Assembly: GCA_001949185.1 (NCBI GenBank)
Contig: BDGG01000004.1
Coordinates: forward strand, 228,057 to 286,836
Direction of reading: 5' to 3'
Origin: Ramazzottius varieornatus
Taxonomy: Eukaryota > Tardigrada > Eutardigrada > Parachela > Ramazzottiidae
Length of the DNA: 58,780 nt
Shown here: in pieces, positions 46,346-58,780 of the stretch
Layout of the letters: the number at the start of each line of letters is the position of its first letter
Numbering within the stretch: position 1 is the stretch's first letter
Program-made: the position numbers and the translations under genes
The notes under the pieces: generated by a model
The model's database searches: none
What the model was told of the DNA's origin: nothing
What the model saw: only the letters and a program-made list of their open reading frames with translations

Positions 46346-46914
46346 TAGAGAAGGGATAAGTGTGATTAAGTTCGGTTTGGTATATTTCGATTCGGTAAAT
46401 CCTCACACCGAATCGAAAGTCTCGGTATGAAGTCCACACCGATATTTTCAGTTTGGCAACTCGTCAGACAAAAATTTCAATTTACCAAACCGGATCACAC
46501 CGAAAAATCGGTAAACCAAAACATAAAAAATCTCTTGTCGACGAAAACACAAGACGGAGCTAGCCCAAAACGGGGATTTCGTAAGCTATTTGGTGTGTCT
46601 TCAGACGGTAGAAGCGTTTTCCCATACCGCGTGGTTTGGCTAGCTAGCACCAAATACCGTGAAAAAGCCGGAAACTTTCCCGATATTGTAAAAAAATTGG
46701 TCAAATTCTTATCTTTCCGGGTCTTTCTGTATGTTTTGATTTACCTAAAGATTTCGATTTGGTATCGATTTGGTGCGAACGCACACCGAGAAATCGATTT
46801 TTCGGTGTGGGGCTGACACCGATGTTTTCGGTTTCGGTATCTTCTCACACCAAATCGAAAAGTTCGATTTAGTTTCGATAAATTTCGGTAAATCACACTT
46901 ATCACATCTCTAGA
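46346..46914. mobile_element. hAT-like foldback element, second copy of the 24808 family
   Basis: It starts TAGAGAAGGGATAAGTGTGATT and ends with the near complement (AATCACACTTATCACATCTCTA). The flanks are GTAGTTTA (46338-46345) and CTAGTTTA (46915-46922), matching at 7 of 8. The interior is rich in CACACCGA and CGGTTTGGT words arranged as a quasi-palindrome. AAGTGTGATTAAG is shared with the element at 24808. No coding sequence. Confidence 0.72.
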
Positions 46915-48924
46915 CTAGTTTACCAGTGTCAGCTCTCCTTCGTAACATTGCAGCACGCAATGCGATTGTCTGCTTTACTGATCTGTTCCCAACGTTCGAT
47001 GGATTGGCCAACGTTCGATGGATTGATCCACAGCAGGATCCTGCCATTTATATGAAATTTATCCAGTACACCGTGAAAGACGACACGGAATTGCTAAGGT
47101 GCTACCATGTCAAGTTCATGTTTGCCAGAGCTGAGTGGGAACCGTGCTGGAATTCTGCTTGTGACAATGCCTGGACCGAATATTGCGACCTAGACTCCCA
47201 CACGAACCATGTCCGGAACAGCATGAAGCCATAGTGTGACAGTTTTAACGCCTCATCTTGTCTCCTGACGCCTGACTCCGAACCTTTGCCAACAATGTGC
47301 GGCGGTATACCTCTTCGGTCTCTACTGAGCCTGAAGGTGGCGCATGCGTGCATTCCAGTTGGCTATAGACTATAGTTTGGCGATACATGAAAATGTTCCG
47401 CTGCTATACTTACAGGACGGACAAACGCCCTTAGTCCAAGCCTGCGCTTATTTCACTCTAACGTGGGACCAAGTCCAACAGCATCTTTTTGCTTCGCTCA
47501 AAACTTCAACTATAATTAAGATGAACATTTCCAGTGTTGTCCTTTTTCAAACCAGTACTATGCCGCTTCGTAAACTAAATACTAGGAAATAAAATGGAAG
47601 GTGCTAGTTCCGTCCAGTCGAAAGTCCCTTCGGTTCCCGAACACGGACTGAAACTTTTCACGTTGCCCATACGGCACGTCCACTAGGAACTGCGGTCCTC
47701 AAATGGCCGGTGAAGCTCTAGCGAAAGCCCCCATCAACCCATCATCCAAAACTTTTGGGGGTGCTCGATCGCTAGTTCCATCCGTTTTATACGAGCGTAT
47801 ATTTTCGCGCGGTAATTTTGAGCCTCGAGCGCACAGCAGTTCTCAGTTTAATCTCAAAGGTTGCGATAGGAGCCGTCTCTCAACAGGATAAAGTACGGCT
47901 GCGGCGACCAGCGACCAGCGACCATCTTGCCGAGTATTCGCGGATGTGGTATATCTTCGGAAAAATGCGGACAAGTGCGTCTTCCCGAGCTTGTACGAAT
48001 GAAGATTGTCTACGTCTGCTTTCCGGTTGGATGGTCTTTCGACAAAGATAAAGGTCTGACGACACGTAAGGAAGAACCCGAAAGTCGACAGAATATGGCT
48101 TCCCGCCGCGTTTCTCAGTTTTGTTGAATGCTTTGTTCGTTTTGTATGGCAGGCTTTCTGAAATTTATTGGCGCTGAAAGCATATTAGAATCCAAGTATG
48201 GATCATAATGCCTGATAATCAGCTAGGAAACCGTACGCGTGATTTACAAGATAAGAACAGGAAAAAGTGCCGAGTTACGTTAGTGTTAGTATTTTTCAAA
48301 CAGATTTTACCAGTAGAAAATGTTAGAAATAGCGGATCAAAGTCCACTAGCATATTATCACGTAAACAACCGAGCATATACGCGGTACATAGTTGTCAGT
48401 GCCTTGGCCAATGCATCAAGTGAACAAGGCGGAGTATAGTGACGCTCGTTTCCGGTTTGGCGTAGTGTTTGCTCTGTCTTATCACGGCGGACCATGCCTC
48501 GCTGTGGCAGTGACTTTACTGCCTCAATTTTGACAAAATCGTCAGCAGTAGTACAGTCACGTTTGCAACACAGACCTCACTGTACTTACTGAGAGTCGCA
48601 CGCTGACATTCCATCTCGCATACCATGTAGCAAAATATCAGTGTGAGGTTGAAGCCGTTATTACATTGCGACCAAGGCCGATCGATTAATGGAAAAGTAG
48701 CTTTCATCAACGTCACATCAGTCCTCCCGCGCCTTATCTACATCGATATCCTCCTTGACCATGCATCGTTACTTGCAATCCCAACCCGGAAGATAGTCCT
48801 TCGTCATCCTTGAATCATGGACTCGATAAGTGGTCCTTCATGAGTTTCCGCCTACATTCCGTGGTTATCCCGCCTCCCACCGTGATAAATATTTGAGTGG
48901 AATTCATTGCCAAAAATCCAAAAT
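46915..48924. other. Intergenic region upstream of the receptor tyrosine kinase
   Basis: No supported gene. A 102-codon plus-strand frame at 46926-47234 has no recognised motif. The part near 48900 should be the promoter and 5' UTR of the receptor. Confidence 0.4.
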
Positions 48925-56291
<7,367 letters not shown>

Positions 56292-56395
56292 AGTGATACA
56301 AAAACGGACTAGTTTTTGTCTTTGGATTTCTTTGAATTTAGATGTTTTGAGGTCTACGTTATAACAGATCAAACCTTTTCTGACGAAAGATGTAA

Positions 56396-56452
56396 ACGCA
56401 CGATGGGAAATTATAGGACAGGCTTTTTTGCTACGGCGGTACGGGAGCCACA
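56396..56452 (+). mobile_element. Fragment of the 26703 MITE family
   Basis: ACGCACGATGGGAAATTATA and the following TTGCTACGGCGGTACGG match the ends of the element at 26703-26903, with the middle deleted. The fragment lies between the stop of the RTK (56291) and the last exon of the convergent chromodomain gene. Confidence 0.6.
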
Positions 56453-56463
56453 AACTGCGACCA

Positions 56464-57653
56464 TCAGTCCCATTCCTCGTCTGAAAAATCCGAGGCAGAA
56501 CCATCAGTCTTAGTTGGATAGAAGGACGATAATGTTTCTGAACGCAGTATGAGGCAGAAAACTCACCGCTCGTCAGAAGAATAGATTCTCTTTCGCGTTC
56601 GACATCCATGAGCGAGGACACTTCCTCAACTCTTTTATAGCGATCGACATTTCCGCCCAGAGTATCCAAGGTGGACTGAATGCTTGTTTCTGAAGGAATG
56701 GGACAACGTGGAACGCCTGACTCTGAAGCAGGACTCTGGCCAGCCCCCGTCTTTCGGAAGTCTCCGTCAGGTGTCGCCACTGCACTCGACCGCGCGTACT
56801 TTTCCCGCCTTTGACTGGACTCTGTTCTTAGCCTTTTCAGGCTTACATTACGCGAACTCGAAGACACTTGATTCAGGCTACGTTGGGAACTGGTCTGCGG
56901 TGAGCTCGAGACAAACGTTCTCGAACTTCCCGACTCGTCTTCCGAGGACTCGTCTAGCAAATCTGGGAAATATCTTTGGGTAATCAGACTATACATCGGT
57001 TGCACATCGCACAAAAATTACGTGTAACCAGAAATAATCTCAGTCTTAGCTGGATGGAACCAGCCAAGGTTGTGTTCTTCGATGTAATTCTCGTATACTG
57101 CCGAGCTTAATTCCGAAGCACGCTCCCATGTACTTTGCTTTTCCGAGTAGCCTTCCCACTTGAGAAGGAACTCCATGGGAAGGTTGGTCTTCGGGTGAAG
57201 CGATCCTCGGTGTTTCAACACAGCTTCCACATGGTAACCCCCTGACGTCTCTGCCGTTTTTAGGCCTGCGTTCTCCGCGGTCCCGGAGCTTTTGGCTTCC
57301 TTCAGCCGCTTTTCCTTTTCTGCGGACAAAATACAACGCTCAGTTCGATCTCAGCCTTACGAGATGTGAGAAAGGGAAAAGTTACCTTTGCGAGAAATGC
57401 TCAAATCTTTCTCGACCAAGTATTCCTGGATGAGGTCCGTGCACTGCATATCTTCATAGTATACCCAGCTGTTGGTCGTGTCGGGCCAGTCCTTCCATTT
57501 GACCAAATACTGGTTGGGAACGCCGGTGTTTGGATTGTCTTTGTAATACTTGCGGCCCAAGATCTTCTCCACAACATACAGTACGTTCACGCAAAATGGT
57601 GCCAACTCTAAACTCGACTGTAAAAAAAATCCCTGTACTCGCTTCCCTTCCAT
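56464..57653 (-). CDS. Double-chromodomain protein
   Basis: Four exons, 57386-57653, 57022-57319, 56567-56988 and 56464-56480 (1005 nt, 334 aa, phases consistent). Chromodomain 1 reads LYVVEKILGRKYY, QYLVKWKDWPD and NSWVYYEDM. Chromodomain 2 reads YHVEAVLKHRGS, MEFLLKWEGYSEK and STWERASEL, with the Tyr, Trp and Tyr of a methyl-lysine cage all present. The C-terminal third is Ser-rich and acidic-to-basic, without a recognisable chromo-shadow fold. The likely role is binding methylated histone tails in heterochromatin. The last exon codes only five residues plus stop. One intron (56989-57021) is just 33 bp, with GT and AG ends. The ATG at 57653 was chosen as the first in frame; an upstream exon is possible. 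It is tail-to-tail with the RTK. Confidence 0.82.
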
Positions 57654-57724
57654 CTCAGGTGATTTCACACTCCATTTTCAATCCCGCGTTTCATGAAGGA
57701 ACACTTTCTGAGTTAACTTTCGAG

Positions 57725-58780
57725 ATGGCTCCAGAAACTAGTTCTAAAACGAAGGCTATGGTAGTGGCTTGGGGTGCGGAACGTTTATCCCATCAGAAAA
57801 TTTCAGATCGACTTTTAGAGCACGGGGTTTTGCTGCATAGGAAGACGGTCAGCAAGATACTCAAAGACGAAGAAACGAAGCGAAACGGATGGACGAAGCC
57901 TCCAAAGCGACTGTCAGCGCAATTTCTTCCGTCGGTGCGTACCAAAGCCAACATCCGGAAAGTGAAGAAGGCCGTCCTTAAGAAGATCCCAGACTCTCAG
58001 CGGAAACTGGCCCGTAAACTAGGATGTTCGGTGGGTAGTGTAAGCAAGATTGTCCATGAGAATCTAGGTCTGAAGGTGCGCAAGAAGACAAATGTTCACC
58101 ACCTGACCGACGTGCAGAAAAAGCAAAGGTACGAGCGCGGAAAGCTCTTTATCCAGTACCTGGGGCCTCAAAAGATAAAGAAAATCTTTACCATGGACGA
58201 AACGTGGATCACTCTAGACGATTGCAATAGCGAAAAGGAGTATTACTACACCGACAATTTTCTGGAAATCCCCAAAGAGTGGCGCAAAAAACCCACGAAA
58301 CACTGGCCGAAGAAGATCATGGTCGCTATTGGAATCTCCTGGCAAGGGATGACGAAAGCATACGTAGTTGACGGTAAGGCTAAAGTAACAGCCAAGTATT
58401 TCATCGACAAGATTCTGTCGAGAATGGTAAAAGAAGATCTACCTCGTTTGTACGGCAGAGCTGCGAAAGAAGTCACCGTCCATTTTGACAGCGCCAGGTC
58501 CCATGCCGCGAAGTACACCCAGAACTGGATGAAAGTGAACCATCCGAGGTTTGTTCCTGAGTACCACTGGATGGCCAGTTCACCGGACCTAGCACCGCTG
58601 GACTACGCGATCAATGGAATTTTGAAGAAATATTTAGCTGATCGCAAAGCTACCACCATTTCTGGATTGAGCAAGGTTATCCAAGATGTGTGCACCAACT
58701 TCGACCTCCGGATCATCCGCAAGTCACTTTCTTTTCGACCTCCGGATCATCCGCAAGTCACTTTCTTTCTGTCGAGCATC
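57725..58780 (+). CDS. Mariner-type transposase, DD37D (maT-like), cut by right edge
   Basis: One uninterrupted frame of 352 codons runs from the ATG at 57725 to the window end. Two N-terminal helix-turn-helix regions are visible (HQKISDRLLEHG..HRKTVSKI and RKLARKLGCSVGSVSKIVHE). The catalytic acids are in FTMDETWITL, VHFDSARSH and SPDLAPLDY, with 37 residues between the second and third, which is the DD37D spacing of maT elements. No intron and no internal stop. A 34 bp tandem duplication at 58701-58768 near the end shifts the frame of the last residues. The ATG lies 71 bp from the divergent chromodomain start. The terminal repeats were not found. Confidence 0.88.
   Translation, partial: MAPETSSKTKAMVVAWGAERLSHQKISDRLLEHGVLLHRKTVSKILKDEETKRNGWTKPPKRLSAQFLPSVRTKANIRKVKKAVLKKIPDSQRKLARKLGCSVGSVSKIVHENLGLKVRKKTNVHHLTDVQKKQRYERGKLFIQYLGPQKIKKIFTMDETWITLDDCNSEKEYYYTDNFLEIPKEWRKKPTKHWPKKIMVAIGISWQGMTKAYVVDGKAKVTAKYFIDKILSRMVKEDLPRLYGRAAKEVTVHFDSARSHAAKYTQNWMKVNHPRFVPEYHWMASSPDLAPLDYAINGILKKYLADRKATTISGLSKVIQDVCTNFDLRIIRKSLSFRPPDHPQVTFFLSSI
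58701..58768 (+). repeat. 34 bp perfect tandem duplication
   Basis: The unit TCGACCTCCGGATCATCCGC plus AAGTCACTTTCTTT occurs twice in a row inside the transposase frame. Because 34 is not a multiple of three it changes the reading frame after the first unit. It may be a real slip or an assembly-edge artefact. Confidence 0.9.

Noticed and set aside
46926-47234. 102-codon plus-strand frame as a gene
   Set aside because: No signal peptide, domain or splice context was found, and it begins right at the edge of a mobile element.
47335-47385. GGTGGCGCATGCGTGCATTC..TTGGCT as another hairpin copy
   Set aside because: The left arm and loop fit, but the right arm is missing, so it cannot fold. At most it is a decayed fragment.

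Overview
This is nuclear DNA of an invertebrate animal. The genes have many short GT-AG introns, some only 33 to 70 bp. Both strands carry animal-only families: a MAST kinase, Rab28, rhodopsin-type GPCRs, a VEGFR/PDGFR-like receptor tyrosine kinase, an ERI1-type exonuclease and a chromodomain protein. Compact introns, divergent receptors and a candidate bacterial-type gene make a tardigrade my best guess. That is inference; nothing in the window proves the species. Exon maps were built by hand from splice signals, reading phase and family alignment. For seven complete host genes and the Tc5 transposase the summed exons divide exactly by three.

Left part (1-8.3 kb): the 5' half of a MAST-type Ser/Thr kinase on the minus strand, running off the left edge and starting with a SAM-like domain, then a complete minus-strand Rab28. 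From 8.3 to 28.1 kb is a repeat-rich block. It holds a tRNA-like sequence, several foldback elements, two inverted near-identical copies of a 1.1 kb TA-flanked element (one with an assembly gap), an RT gene with restriction-like endonuclease motifs broken by one frameshift, a Tc5/pogo-like transposon with intact transposase, long TIRs and a TCA duplication, and a hAT-like foldback element with an 8 bp duplication.

Middle part (25.4-38.3 kb): a degenerate GPCR and a disrupted paralogue flank the second 1.1 kb element. Next come a two-exon Ly6/three-finger protein and a five-exon peptide-type GPCR whose DRY arginine and TM2 aspartate are both replaced. After a quieter stretch (38.3-41.1 kb) three plus-strand genes lie close together: an ERI1-like DEDDh exonuclease, a membrane-anchored relative of a bacterial secreted HExxH family with the zinc motif lost, and a mucin-like single-pass membrane protein.

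Right part (48.9-58.8 kb): a 13-exon receptor tyrosine kinase with seven Ig domains, tail-to-tail with a double-chromodomain gene, then a mariner-type DD37D (maT-like) transposase cut by the right edge. Two signals are not explained by ordinary genes. One is a family of roughly 47-57 bp hairpins with matching arms and a recurring loop; all five clear copies lie inside introns, of three genes. The other is the density of recent inverted-repeat elements, many inside or beside receptor genes.
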